NCBI RefSeq assembly: GCF_008710145.1
Contig: NZ_VYKL01000005.1
Coordinates: 1 to 64,000 of the forward strand
Source of the DNA: Niallia endozanthoxylica
GTDB lineage: Bacteria > Bacillota > Bacilli > Bacillales > Cytobacillaceae
Reading direction: 5' to 3'
DNA: 64,000 nucleotides
Position 1 is the first letter of the stretch. Every line of letters begins with the position of its first letter. The notes below the pieces were generated by a model. The model had not been told where the DNA came from. It did no database searches and was given only the letters and a program-made list of their open reading frames with translations. This document shows positions 27,613-36,537 of the stretch, in pieces. A program made the position numbers and the translations under genes.

Positions 27613-28909
27613 CTTTTACCTTCATAATTCGTCGATCATTTGTTTCAAGTGAAGTAAACATAACATCCTCGTATTCCACACTTGGTGTCTCCTCGCCAAT
27701 TGGAATATATCCAAGCAGACTAATCACAAATCCACTTAAGGTGTCGTATTCTTCTATTGGCAAATCCTTCTTTAGAATATCCTCGACATCATCCAAACTG
27801 ACCGTTCCATCCATAATGTATGTATGATCATCAAGCTTCGTAATAACTGGTTCACCTTCATCAGGTTCATCATATTCATCAAAAATATTCCCGACTATCT
27901 CTTCAATTAAATCCTCAATCGTAACAATCCCATCAGTTCCGCCATATTCATCAATCACGATGGCCATATGAACATTATTCTTCTGCATATCATGAAATAA
28001 ATGATCAATTTTCGTTGATTCTAAAACAAAATAGGGATCCCGGATCATCTCTTGCAAATTATATTCCTTTGGTTTTGCATCCGTTTCCTCTAAAAACTCA
28101 AGCAAGTCTTTAGAATTAAATATACCGACAATATGATCGATGTCCTCCGAATAAACGGGATATCTTGTGTATTTTACCAAATTCACTAAACGGATGGTAT
28201 CCCTTAAGCTGGACTCAATCGGAATGGCACTAATATTGGTTCGATGTGTCATAATATCTGATACCGTCTTATTATCGAAATCAAAAATATTATTAATCAT
28301 TTCTTTCTCGGTTAATTGAATGGTCCCTCTTTCTTCCCCAACATCAACCATCATACGTATTTCTTCTTCTGTTACATTATCATCCTCAGCATTCGGATCA
28401 ACGCCAAACATCCTCACTGTCACATTCATAGATAGAGTTAATAATTTGACAAAAGGAGCTGTCAGCTTTGACAAAAGGGTCAGCGGTGTAACAGCAAACA
28501 TCGAGATTGGCTCCGCTTTTGTCATCGCAAGCTGTTTCGGAACAAGCTCGCCAAAAACTAATGTGAAATAAGATAATAACAATGTAATCACAACAACAGA
28601 TATCGATCCAAGCAGACTTTTTGAAATTGGCACACCTAATTCATATAAGACGTCAGCTAGTCTACCTGCAAAGCTTTCTGCTGCAAAAGCACTCGCTAGA
28701 AATCCTGCTAATGTGATACCGATTTGGATGGTTGCCAGAAAACGACTCGGTTCAGAAATTAATTTATGAAGCATAACGGATTTCTTATCTCCTGAGTCAG
28801 CCATCATTTTTACTTTATTGTCATTTAAAGAAATTAACGCAATTTCAGATGCAGCAAAAAATGCATTTAAGAGGATTAGTACGATAAGTACAAATATTTC
28901 CATTAGCAA
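27533..28909 (-). CDS. CNNM/CorC family membrane protein with CBS domains (possible Mg2+ exporter)
   Basis: A 458-residue protein: a DUF21/CNNM membrane domain (about 1-190, with LLNAFFAASEIALISLND), a CBS-domain pair (about 205-335, with DIMTHRTNISAIP and MAIVIDEYGGTDGIVTIEDLIEEIVG), and a C-terminal CorC_HlyC domain (about 350-435). In B. subtilis such proteins (MpfA/YhdP) prevent magnesium toxicity, probably by export. The start is TTG 28909, after GGAGGTGGG; ATG 28903 is possible. The last ~25 residues (FIQQNSATSISEDESKKL...) are encoded by a dispersed repeat and are not expected to be conserved. Confidence 0.85.
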   Translation of the reverse strand: MLMEIFVLIVLILLNAFFAASEIALISLNDNKVKMMADSGDKKSVMLHKLISEPSRFLATIQIGITLAGFLASAFAAESFAGRLADVLYELGVPISKSLLGSISVVVITLLLSYFTLVFGELVPKQLAMTKAEPISMFAVTPLTLLSKLTAPFVKLLTLSMNVTVRMFGVDPNAEDDNVTEEEIRMMVDVGEERGTIQLTEKEMINNIFDFDNKTVSDIMTHRTNISAIPIESSLRDTIRLVNLVKYTRYPVYSEDIDHIVGIFNSKDLLEFLEETDAKPKEYNLQEMIRDPYFVLESTKIDHLFHDMQKNNVHMAIVIDEYGGTDGIVTIEDLIEEIVGNIFDEYDEPDEGEPVITKLDDHTYIMDGTVSLDDVEDILKKDLPIEEYDTLSGFVISLLGYIPIGEETPSVEYEDVMFTSLETNDRRIMKVKVNFIQQNSATSISEDESKKLSDSEVL

Positions 28910-28937
28910 CGAGGACCCACCTCCAAATAAATAAGTA

Positions 28938-29131
28938 AATCAAATTCGCCCCGTCGAATTTGCGCCCGGATTTTTATCGAGCTTGCTCGATAAACTACCC
29001 CTAAAAAATCCGAGGCATCCGCCGGAGGCTTGACTTCATTCAGCTGGGGTTTTGAACCCCACTGAATTAGAGAACTTTTTGCATTCACCTCTTAACTTTA
29101 GAAATGGAGGACTTCTGCTGAATGAAGTTAA
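28938..29131 (-). repeat. Dispersed ~195-bp structured repeat, copy B
   Basis: Second, longer copy of the element at 27436-27612, in the same orientation and lying upstream of the CorC-like gene. It keeps the terminal inverted pair ACTTCATTCAG (29032) / CTGAATGAAGT (29118) and has an extra internal hairpin, GGGGTT / AACCCC, that is damaged in copy A. The two copies bracket the gene as direct repeats. Confidence 0.85.
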
Positions 29132-29253
29132 AAACTAAAACAACTTATTTTAGAAATTTCCCAATACAGCTTATCACTCTTTTCTTAATAACCCAACTAG
29201 ACCCCGTTTGTTCTAGAATTCCCTATTAACTGTAGAATTCATTCTTTAAAAAA

Positions 29254-29331
29254 AGCTTTGTTAGCAAACAATGTTGATAAGCCTGATTTTTAACTCATCT
29301 GTGAGAAATTAACAATGTTAGTAAACAAAGT
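29254..29331. repeat. Dispersed ~80-bp repeat, copy 2
   Basis: Starts AGCTTTGTT and ends AAACAAAGT, giving imperfect terminal inverted repeats, with a second inner pair AACAATGTT / AACAATGTT. Its sequence aligns with the reverse complement of 1806-1890. A similar AGCTTTGTTAA-like end also bounds the repeat at 39232-39416. Confidence 0.6.
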
Positions 29332-29336
29332 AAAAA

Positions 29337-29385
29337 AAGAAAGAGTCGAACGAAAGCAGCTGCAAGCTTTCTTCAACTCTTTCTT
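29337..29385 (-). terminator. Intrinsic terminator after the P-type ATPase gene
   Basis: AAGAAAGAGT and ACTCTTTCTT, with an inner GAAAGC / GCTTTC pair, form a long interrupted stem. On the minus strand it is followed by T-rich sequence. It lies about 28 bases after the ATPase stop codon. Confidence 0.7.
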
Positions 29386-29413
29386 CCCTATTCTTTTTCT
29401 TTAAATAGGACCA

Positions 29414-32017
29414 TTATGCTTTAATAAAAAGTAATTTAAATATTTGGCTGACGATTAACGGCATGAAAGCCAGCCCATAAATCCAGCCAAACTGAGCTCC
29501 TGTTAACGGGGCCACTTCAAATATCCCCATAAGCGGCGGTAGCATTAAGACAATCTGTAATAAAAAGATGCCTCCGATAATAGAAAACCAGAGATATTTA
29601 TTAGTAAACACGCCAATCTGAAAAATCGATTGCTTCGCTCTTACATTAAAACCATGAAATAATCTGGCTAAACATAATGTAGCAAAAGCCATTGTACTTG
29701 CGACTACTTCATCTCCTGTTTCTAATCCAATATGGAAGGCGGTTAAGGTTGAAATGGCAATTAACAAGCCTCCAATCCCAACTAGAGTAGCAAATCGCTT
29801 ATTTAATAATGGCTCATGAATATCTCTAGGCTTTTCTTTCATTATATTTTTATTATGCGGTTCAAGTCCAAGAGCAATGGCAGGCAGACTGTCAGTCAAT
29901 AAGTTAATAAATAAAAGATGGACCGGTGCAAACGGCACTGGTAAAGCCAGTAATGATGCATATAGTACAGATAAGATACCGGCAGTATTACCAGCAAGTA
30001 AAAAACGAATGGAGTTATTAATATTAGCGTAAATACTTCTTCCGTTTGAGACTGCTTTTACGATAGTTGAGAAGTTATCATCCGTTAAAATCATAGCCGA
30101 TGCATCCTTTGCCACCTCCGTACCTGTAATTCCCATGGCAATTCCAATATCTGCTTGTTTTAAGGCAGGTCCATCATTTACCCCGTCACCTGTCATAGCT
30201 ACATTATTGCCTTTTTCCTGCCAGGCTCTGACGATACGAATTTTATGTTCAGGTGAAACACGGGCATAAACGGAAAGGTCCCTGACTTTTTCTTTCAATT
30301 CCTCATCTGACAGTTTTTCTATTTCAACACCTTCAATCGCTTCAGACTCGTTCTTTAGGATGCCTATTTGTTTAGCTATCGCTGAAGCTGTAATTTTATG
30401 GTCACCTGTTATCATGACCGGCTTAATTCCAGCAGCAATACAATTTTCTACAGCCTTCTTTGATTCAGGTCTCGGCGGATCCATCATAGCTGTTAAACCG
30501 ACAAATATTAAATCATTTTCATCTTCAAAACTAACCGCCTGGCCGTCGGATAATTCTTTGTATGCAAAGCCTAGAACACGTAAGCCTTGAATAGAAAAAT
30601 CTTTATTTATTTTTTCTATTTCTTTTCGATGGTTTTTAGAAAAATCCAGAATGCCTTTAGATGTTTCTATTTTCTTCACTCTAGATAATAAAACATCCAG
30701 CGCTCCTTTTGTAACCATTATATATTTATTATCTATTATATTAACGGTACTCATCAGCTTTCGATCTGAATCAAATGGAAGTTCTCCAGCCCTTTTATAT
30801 TGATTTCTGATAACAAGTTCATCAAGGCCATACACTTCACCTAAGTTTGTTAAAGCTACTTCTGTCGGATCACCGATTTCTTTTTTGTCTATTGTAACGG
30901 AATCATTGCACAATAAAGCCATTAACAAGAGATTTTTTTCTAATGGCTTTTCCTGATTTAACTGGTCATGCGGGATAATCTTTTGATCAACATATACTTG
31001 CTGAACCGTCATTTTGTTTTGCGTTAGCGTTCCAGTTTTATCCGAGCAGATAACAGAAATTCTGCCTAGACTTTCTACTGCATGCAGTTTACGCATAATT
31101 GCGTTTTCCTTTGCCATCTTCTGTGTTCCAAAAGCAAGAACGATGGTTACAATAGAGCTTAAGGCTTCAGGAATAGCCGCAACGGCTAGAGATACAGCAA
31201 ACATGAAGGAATCGCCAATCTCACGTCCTCTGAAAATATCTAGTCCAAATATGATGAACGCAATGATGATAATAATAACGGCTAATCGTTTTCCAAAGTG
31301 ATCAAGTGTAACCTGTAACGGTGTTTTTTTCTCCTGAGCTGAGTCTAGCAGATTAGCAATTTTTCCAATCTCTGTGTTCATTCCAATATCTGTAATTACA
31401 GCAACCCCGCGGCCGTTTGTAATAAAACTCCCGGAAAATACCATATTCTTTTTATCACCAATAGGAACTTCTTCTTTATCAATCACATCCAGCTCTTTTA
31501 CAACAGCCAGTGACTCGCCTGTTAGAGAGCTTTCATTTACCTGCAGGCTGTAATTCTCAATAATTCTTCCATCTGCAGGCACAAAGTCACCCGCATCTAA
31601 AGTAAGAATATCTCCTACCATTACTTCCCTCGAAGGAATTTCAACCTTCTGTCCATCTCTTAATACTTTTGCTGTTGGAGAAGACAGAGCCTTTAAACTA
31701 TTGAGAGACTGTTCTGCCTTCACATGCTGAATAGTGCCAAGAATAGCATTTAATATAACCACAACCATAATGACAATTGTACTTTCTACTTCGCCTAGAA
31801 AAGCCGAAATAATTGCAGCTACAAGCAGAATGATGACAAGAAAATCTTTAAATTGTTCGAGAAATACCTGAAAAGTACTTTTTCTTTTTCCCTCCTGCAG
31901 CTCATTAAATCCATATTGTGTTCTTTTCTTCTCTACTTCAGATGAGCTTAAACCTTGATTAGTTACGCCTAAGGCTTCTATAACTTCTTCAGCTGTTTTA
32001 CGATAATAATGACTCAT
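29414..32017 (-). CDS. P-type cation-transporting ATPase (Ca2+/Mn2+ type)
   Basis: An 867-residue type IIA P-type ATPase. The actuator motif TGES is at 166-169, the M4 ion-site motif IPEAL at 282-286, the phosphorylated D326 in DKTGTLT, and TGDGVNDGPAL is in the hinge. The M6 stretch NLLTDSLPAIALG completes a SERCA-like ion site. It should pump Ca2+ or Mn2+ out of the cytoplasm. The upstream yybP-ykoY riboswitch argues for a role in manganese export, as for similar ATPases in Lactococcus. GGAG precedes the ATG. It is monocistronic. Confidence 0.9.
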   Translation of the reverse strand: MSHYYRKTAEEVIEALGVTNQGLSSSEVEKKRTQYGFNELQEGKRKSTFQVFLEQFKDFLVIILLVAAIISAFLGEVESTIVIMVVVILNAILGTIQHVKAEQSLNSLKALSSPTAKVLRDGQKVEIPSREVMVGDILTLDAGDFVPADGRIIENYSLQVNESSLTGESLAVVKELDVIDKEEVPIGDKKNMVFSGSFITNGRGVAVITDIGMNTEIGKIANLLDSAQEKKTPLQVTLDHFGKRLAVIIIIIAFIIFGLDIFRGREIGDSFMFAVSLAVAAIPEALSSIVTIVLAFGTQKMAKENAIMRKLHAVESLGRISVICSDKTGTLTQNKMTVQQVYVDQKIIPHDQLNQEKPLEKNLLLMALLCNDSVTIDKKEIGDPTEVALTNLGEVYGLDELVIRNQYKRAGELPFDSDRKLMSTVNIIDNKYIMVTKGALDVLLSRVKKIETSKGILDFSKNHRKEIEKINKDFSIQGLRVLGFAYKELSDGQAVSFEDENDLIFVGLTAMMDPPRPESKKAVENCIAAGIKPVMITGDHKITASAIAKQIGILKNESEAIEGVEIEKLSDEELKEKVRDLSVYARVSPEHKIRIVRAWQEKGNNVAMTGDGVNDGPALKQADIGIAMGITGTEVAKDASAMILTDDNFSTIVKAVSNGRSIYANINNSIRFLLAGNTAGILSVLYASLLALPVPFAPVHLLFINLLTDSLPAIALGLEPHNKNIMKEKPRDIHEPLLNKRFATLVGIGGLLIAISTLTAFHIGLETGDEVVASTMAFATLCLARLFHGFNVRAKQSIFQIGVFTNKYLWFSIIGGIFLLQIVLMLPPLMGIFEVAPLTGAQFGWIYGLAFMPLIVSQIFKLLFIKA

Positions 32018-32076
32018 TCATTTCTCCTTCCTTTTATTACTAGAGTACAAAATAGTATTCAATCAAATTTATCCTA

Positions 32077-32210
32077 CAAAAAAGACCCTATAGCCAGAAA
32101 TTCTCTCAGCTATAGAGTCTCACTTAACGAAAAAAGTTTTCAAAGCCGGGATATTATCCAGTTTGACGGCTATGAATCCTGAAATGACAGGCAGTTACTC
32201 CCTCTATTAG
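32077..32210 (-). promoter_or_regulatory. yybP-ykoY (manganese) riboswitch
   Basis: Read on the minus strand, the leader contains the two conserved loops of this class: GAGGGAGTAA near the 5' side and CCCGGCTTTGAAA near the 3' side, then GTTAAGTGAGAC. P1 pairs AATAGAG (about 32208-32202) with CTCTAT (32117-32112). The same CTCTATAG can instead pair with CTATAGGGTC to make a terminator (32120-32083) followed by a T run. The two folds are mutually exclusive, so Mn2+ binding should allow read-through into the ATPase gene. Confidence 0.85.
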
Positions 32211-32230
32211 ACTATATATTGTTTATGTTA

Positions 32231-32259
32231 ATTTTATCATTAATAGGAAAATTATTCAA
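32231..32259 (-). promoter_or_regulatory. Promoter of the riboswitch-ATPase transcript (sigma A)
   Basis: On the minus strand, TTGAAT (32259-32254), 17 bases, TAAAAT (32236-32231). The transcript would start near 32224, just before the riboswitch aptamer. Confidence 0.7.
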
Positions 32260-32561
32260 TTACCTTCATTATCTCATCACATTATCTTCCTATTTAGCAA
32301 TCCCTATCACAAGAGGAGTATCAATTAATTTCCGATTGTTACCTTCTTCACAAATAAAACAAAACTTTTTGTTTTTAGACACTATTTTATTGTGTAAGGA
32401 GTGGTAATATCTAGTTATATAGTGTATCTATTTTCCTATATCATGTCTGTAATTAATAGCCAGCAACTATTGTTTAAATCATGTCTTTTTTACTTTTCTT
32501 CCATACATTCAAACAACTAAACGTCATACTTTTTTCTAAATAATGAAAGGACGTGGCAGGA

Positions 32562-33464
32562 ATGAACTTGAAGCAGCTTCAATATTTTCGGGTACTTGCA
32601 GGATATGAACATTTTACTAAGGCAGCTGAGCAGTTATCGATTACACAGCCAAGTCTGAGCCATGCAATCTCAGAATTAGAAAAGGAATTGGGAACCTATT
32701 TATTCGAAAAGCACGGACGAAATATTCGTCTAACTAAATACGGCCGTTTTTTTCTCCAATATGTGGAACGTTCCTTGGATGAACTAGAAAAGGGAGAAAA
32801 GAAATTACACGACATTACTTGCCCTTCAAGAGGCGTAGTTGATGTAGCATTTATGTATCATCTTGGACCTCAGATGATTCCAAACATGATTCAAGCCTTT
32901 TCTCGAAAGAATGAATATAAAAATGTCAGATTTACGTTAAGTCAAGGATCAACTAAAAAGATCTTCCAAGATTTAAAGACAGGAAAGGTAGATATTGCCT
33001 TTACATTAATGGATGATGACGAACCGGAAATTGAGTTTATACCATTATTTAAACAGGAAATGGTTGCTGTCGCGTCCTATGATCACCCTCTTGCACGTTA
33101 TGACAGTATTGATATGAAAGATACTGCGCCCTATCCTTTTATATTATTTAATCAAAGCAGTGATATGCGCCGTATCATAGACAAATTATTTGAAAGCGCG
33201 GGAGTTATCCCTCAAATATCTTGTGAAATGGATGAAGCAGATGTAATCGCTGGTCTAGCAGCTATTAATTTCGGCATAGCCATAATGCCGAAATCCTTAT
33301 TGCTCAACAATAATAACCTCAAGGTATTATCCATTAACCATCCATTAGCCAACCCTGCTGTTTGTATGGCCTGTGTTAAAAATCGTTATCTTTGCCCTGC
33401 CACAGAAGCATTCCAACAGTTTTCGCTCAACTATAGTAATGATTTAGTGCTGCAATTACATTAA
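32562..33464 (+). CDS. LysR family transcriptional regulator
   Basis: A 300-residue regulator with an N-terminal helix-turn-helix (LKQLQYFRVLAGYEHFTKAAEQLSITQPSLSHAISELEKELG) and a type-2 periplasmic-binding-like effector domain from about residue 90. The start is set at ATG 32562, where the LysR family normally begins (MNLKQLQYF); GTG 32553 directly abuts the AAAGGA and is unlikely. It is monocistronic, with a strong terminator. No divergent target gene is obvious; the nearest divergent gene is the riboswitch-controlled ATPase. The effector is unknown. Confidence 0.88.
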   Translation: MNLKQLQYFRVLAGYEHFTKAAEQLSITQPSLSHAISELEKELGTYLFEKHGRNIRLTKYGRFFLQYVERSLDELEKGEKKLHDITCPSRGVVDVAFMYHLGPQMIPNMIQAFSRKNEYKNVRFTLSQGSTKKIFQDLKTGKVDIAFTLMDDDEPEIEFIPLFKQEMVAVASYDHPLARYDSIDMKDTAPYPFILFNQSSDMRRIIDKLFESAGVIPQISCEMDEADVIAGLAAINFGIAIMPKSLLLNNNNLKVLSINHPLANPAVCMACVKNRYLCPATEAFQQFSLNYSNDLVLQLH

Positions 33465-33465
33465 T

Positions 33466-33497
33466 AAAGAAGGTGCCTGATACTAGGCACCTTCTTT
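33466..33497. terminator. Terminator between LysR gene and DUF3147 gene
   Basis: AAAGAAGGTGCCT and AGGCACCTTCTTT form a perfect 13-bp stem with a six-base loop. It serves two convergent genes. The inner GGTGCCTGATAC... core resembles the GTGCCTGACAC repeats elsewhere in the window. Confidence 0.85.
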
Positions 33498-33498
33498 A

Positions 33499-33918
33499 TT
33501 ATTTATTATGACGAATTTGTGCTTCTCTCATTTGTCCAACCATGTTTTTAGCATATTTCAAATGAACATTCTTCATTCGCTCTCTGGTTACGGAAACAGC
33601 AATAGAACTGACAAGCCATAAAACCAGACCTAGAAAGATACTAAATAACCAATTATTGCTGATTGTTAGTGTAACCCATACGGTAGCTACACAAACAACC
33701 CCTCCAATCATACCATATACCGAACCATTCGCTACTTTTGCAGCATTTTTTGAACCTGACACGATTCCCATCATTAATACAGCAGTAATCATGACCGCTG
33801 GGAATGCTGCAAAAATACCGGCAAGAATTTTCCAAGGAGAAATAACGGTGACCAAATAGCTCAACATAACCGCAGCTCCGCCTAATAAGAAACGAATGAA
33901 CAAATCTTTAGTATTCAT
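33499..33918 (-). CDS. DUF3147 family membrane protein (1)
   Basis: A 139-residue protein with four membrane helices. It contains the family stretch ILAGIFAAFPAVMITAVLMMGI, which parallels GGIFAAFPAVYLAALLTASLDFGG in the next gene upstream, so the two are paralogues. The family is of unknown function. I start at ATG 33918, seven bases after AAAGGTG; GTG 33924 is the alternative. It probably forms a two-gene unit with the preceding paralogue. Confidence 0.7.
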   Translation of the reverse strand: MNTKDLFIRFLLGGAAVMLSYLVTVISPWKILAGIFAAFPAVMITAVLMMGIVSGSKNAAKVANGSVYGMIGGVVCVATVWVTLTISNNWLFSIFLGLVLWLVSSIAVSVTRERMKNVHLKYAKNMVGQMREAQIRHNK

Positions 33919-33974
33919 ACACACACACCTTTTCTTTTACAATACATGCAATTATTTTACTATTGTCACCCTTA

Positions 33975-34334
33975 TCAATAGGAGGTTAACACTACTACTG
34001 CCATCGAGATGATAAACCAACAGCCGACTGCTTGAGCTAAGCCTTTCTTCCAGCCTTTTCGAGGTAAAAGATATCCTGCAATAATAGCAATGATGATGTT
34101 TATTGCCATACCGACAATAGCACCCTTAGACAATAAGATGGAATAATCAACAAGTTCAGCACCGCCAAAATCCAGGCTTGCAGTCAATAATGCTGCTAAG
34201 TAAACGGCCGGGAATGCCGCAAAAATACCTCCGGCTTTTTCGCCTAGCTTTCTAGCTACCAGCGTGGATATTACTACAGCTAATCCTCCCAGAGTAAATC
34301 GTATGAGTAGTGCACTAATAGACAGTTCAGTCAT
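33975..34334 (-). CDS. DUF3147 family membrane protein (2)
   Basis: A 119-residue protein with four membrane helices, starting LLIRFTLGGLAVVISTLVARKLG and carrying the shared GGIFAAFPAV motif. It is 56 bases upstream of its paralogue and in the same direction. Two small, homologous, four-helix proteins encoded in tandem suggest a hetero-oligomeric membrane complex, as in small multidrug-resistance pairs; this is inference. GGAAAGGTG precedes the ATG. Confidence 0.7.
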   Translation of the reverse strand: MTELSISALLIRFTLGGLAVVISTLVARKLGEKAGGIFAAFPAVYLAALLTASLDFGGAELVDYSILLSKGAIVGMAINIIIAIIAGYLLPRKGWKKGLAQAVGCWFIISMAVVVLTSY

Positions 34335-34676
34335 AATATGTCACCTTTCCTAATCTAGGCTTAACTTCAACCTTTCTCTTTTGAGATGAAAAATAAATGT
34401 CCAAGTTAAGCTTAATAGTATGATTAAAAAGAAATTTTGTGTAATATTTCACAATAACTTTCAATATAGTCATTGTATCTTATTTTTGCCTCTTTCCATG
34501 TGAACATTTCTTAAACATTTATGAAGCGTTTACATTAAATACATAGGATTATTAATATAGATATGATTAGGTCGCCATTAGACCTTCAAAAACAAGAATT
34601 AGAATATGTTTTAACGATTGTTACATACTAGAAATGTACTTTTTTGAGAAGAGTCCAGATAGGAGTTTATTGAACG
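34335..34676 (+). other. Intergenic region upstream of the BCCT gene
   Basis: A 342-base divergent spacer. A plausible plus-strand promoter is TTTACA (34529-34534), 18 bases, TAATAT (34553-34558). AAGCGTTTACA overlapping it resembles part of a CcpA cre site, but the match is incomplete. No ORF or RNA gene was recognised. Confidence 0.4.
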
Positions 34677-36182
34677 ATGAAAAAACTTACACCCGTATTC
34701 ATCTACTCAGCAGCCATACTATTTTTACTTGTTGTTATTGGAATTGTTGCTCCCAATACACTTGAAACTGTAACAGCCAACATGCAGTCATTTATTTCAA
34801 CCGCTTTTGGCTGGTATTATTTAATTATTGTTACAGTATTTCTTTTAGTTTGTTTGTATTTATTTATCACACCTGTCGGCCGCATTAAATTAGGTAAGCA
34901 GGATGATAAACCAGAATTCACAAGGACCTCTTGGATTGCTATGCTTTTTAGCGCTGGAATGGGGATTGGCCTTGTCTTTTATGGATCAGCAGAACCTCTT
35001 AGTCATTATGCTGTCAGTTCTCCTACCGGTGAAACTGGTACAGCACAAGCCATAAAGGATTCCTTACGTTTTACGTACTTTCATTGGGGACTGCATGCAT
35101 GGGCAATTTATGGCATCGTCGGTCTCATTCTGGCTTACTTTAGTTTTCGAAAAAATGAACCTGGATTAATCAGTGCAACCTTAAAACCTATCATTGGGGA
35201 GCGCGCAAAAGGGAAAACAGGTAAACTCATTGATATCCTTGCTATTCTCTCAACGATTTTCGGCGTTGCAACAACCCTTGGGTTTGGTGCAGCCCAAATT
35301 AACGGAGGTCTTTCCTATCTCTTTGGCGTTCCATCGAATTTTTTAACCCAGGTCATTATCATTTCAGTTGTTACCGTCCTGTTTCTTACTTCAGCATTAT
35401 CGGGACTTGGCAAAGGCATAAAAATCTTATCCAATGCCAACATGATTCTGGCGTTTCTGCTGTTGCTGATTATGTTTACTGTCGGTCCATCATTATTTAT
35501 ATTAAATATATTTACGGATACAATAGGAGAATATTTACAAAATCTTCCTAAAATGAGTTTTAGACTTGCTCCTCTTAATCAAGAAAATCGAGCCTGGATT
35601 AATGCCTGGACGATTTTTTATTGGGCATGGTGGATTGCCTGGTCCCCTTTTGTCGGAATCTTTATCGCCAGAGTATCAAAAGGAAGAAGTATAAGAGAAT
35701 TTGTTTTTTGCGTCTTGCTTATCCCATCCATTATCGGCTTTTTTTGGTTTGCATCGTTTGGAGGTTCAGCCATCGCAATAGAGGCCAAAGGGAATGCAGC
35801 CGTTTCAGCGTTAGCGTTGGAAGAATCCTTATTCGGGGTATTTGCAAATTATCCACTAGGAACCGTCATGTCCATTGTAGCAATGATCCTAGTTGCTTTC
35901 TTTTTTATCACATCAGCAGACTCAGGTACCTATGTATTGGCAATGATGTCCTCAAACGGTTCCCAAAACCCATCAAATAGATTAAAAGTTACCTGGGGCA
36001 TCTTACTAACTGCTACGGCTTTGGTACTTTTATATTCAGGAGGACTACTGGCACTGCAAAATACCATGATCATTGCCGCCTTGCCATTTTCCGTCATCAT
36101 GATACTGATGACAGTCAGTCTGTTAAAATCGCTGAACAAAGAAGTAAAGGACATGGCTCGTCTTCAGCCAAAAGTAAAATAA
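34677..36182 (+). CDS. BCCT family betaine/carnitine/choline transporter
   Basis: A 501-residue protein with about 12 membrane helices. The BCCT signature region reads FYWAWWIAWSPFVGIFIARVSKGR, and FSAGMGIGLVFYGSAEPLSHY is the conserved helix-3 region. It imports glycine betaine or related trimethylammonium compounds driven by sodium, usually for osmoprotection; B. subtilis OpuD is a relative. The substrate is not certain. A terminator follows directly. Confidence 0.9.
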   Translation: MKKLTPVFIYSAAILFLLVVIGIVAPNTLETVTANMQSFISTAFGWYYLIIVTVFLLVCLYLFITPVGRIKLGKQDDKPEFTRTSWIAMLFSAGMGIGLVFYGSAEPLSHYAVSSPTGETGTAQAIKDSLRFTYFHWGLHAWAIYGIVGLILAYFSFRKNEPGLISATLKPIIGERAKGKTGKLIDILAILSTIFGVATTLGFGAAQINGGLSYLFGVPSNFLTQVIIISVVTVLFLTSALSGLGKGIKILSNANMILAFLLLLIMFTVGPSLFILNIFTDTIGEYLQNLPKMSFRLAPLNQENRAWINAWTIFYWAWWIAWSPFVGIFIARVSKGRSIREFVFCVLLIPSIIGFFWFASFGGSAIAIEAKGNAAVSALALEESLFGVFANYPLGTVMSIVAMILVAFFFITSADSGTYVLAMMSSNGSQNPSNRLKVTWGILLTATALVLLYSGGLLALQNTMIIAALPFSVIMILMTVSLLKSLNKEVKDMARLQPKVK

Positions 36183-36183
36183 T

Positions 36184-36208
36184 AACGCCATTCCCTAAGA
36201 ATGGCGTT
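36184..36208. terminator. Terminator after the BCCT gene
   Basis: AACGCCATT and AATGGCGTT form a perfect 9-bp stem with a seven-base loop and a short T-rich tail, just after the stop codon. Confidence 0.75.
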
Positions 36209-36221
36209 TCTTCTTTATATT

Positions 36222-36413
36222 TTATAGGTTGAACAATCTCAATAGTGGATTCCTTTGCTTATTTTTATCAACAATCTTCAATTCATCCATTGATAATTTG
36301 TCTTGGTTTTCTGAAACCCATTTATCCAATTCTTGTTTCGTACTAAAATGAGTATAGTAGGTTTCCCCGCCTTTTCCGACGGCATTTACGATAAATCTAC
36401 ATGTTTTTCCCAT
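36222..36413 (-). CDS. Hypothetical small protein
   Basis: A 63-residue soluble protein (MGKTCRFIVNAVGKGGETYY... ending RNPLLRLFNL). AAGGAGATT precedes the ATG by a good distance, which supports expression. It has one cysteine, no membrane segment and no recognised domain. It sits between convergent BCCT and the minus-strand kinase gene. I do not recognise its family. Confidence 0.6.
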   Translation of the reverse strand: MGKTCRFIVNAVGKGGETYYTHFSTKQELDKWVSENQDKLSMDELKIVDKNKQRNPLLRLFNL

Positions 36414-36537
36414 AATAATCTCCTTAGCAAGGAATAATATACATGAATTATAACAAGAAAATATTAAAATTCAATGGTTTTTTTGTTAAGGCTTGTTTGC
36501 TGTCGGAAAGGTTAAAATTTATTATTTATTGACCGTT

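Larger units (their letters stand above)
29132..29413. other. Gene-free stretch downstream of the P-type ATPase gene
   Basis: This holds no convincing ORF. It contains the second copy of an ~80-bp dispersed repeat (29254-29331) and the terminator of the P-type ATPase gene. The remainder is AT-rich with no recognised element. Confidence 0.5.

Noticed and set aside
28903..29088. Minus-strand 61-residue reading frame upstream of the CorC-type gene
   Set aside because: It lies within repeat copy B, has no ribosome-binding site, and is composed of repeat palindromes.
32219..32407. Plus-strand 62-residue reading frame before the LysR gene
   Set aside because: It overlaps the promoter and riboswitch start on the other strand and has no ribosome-binding site or conserved features.
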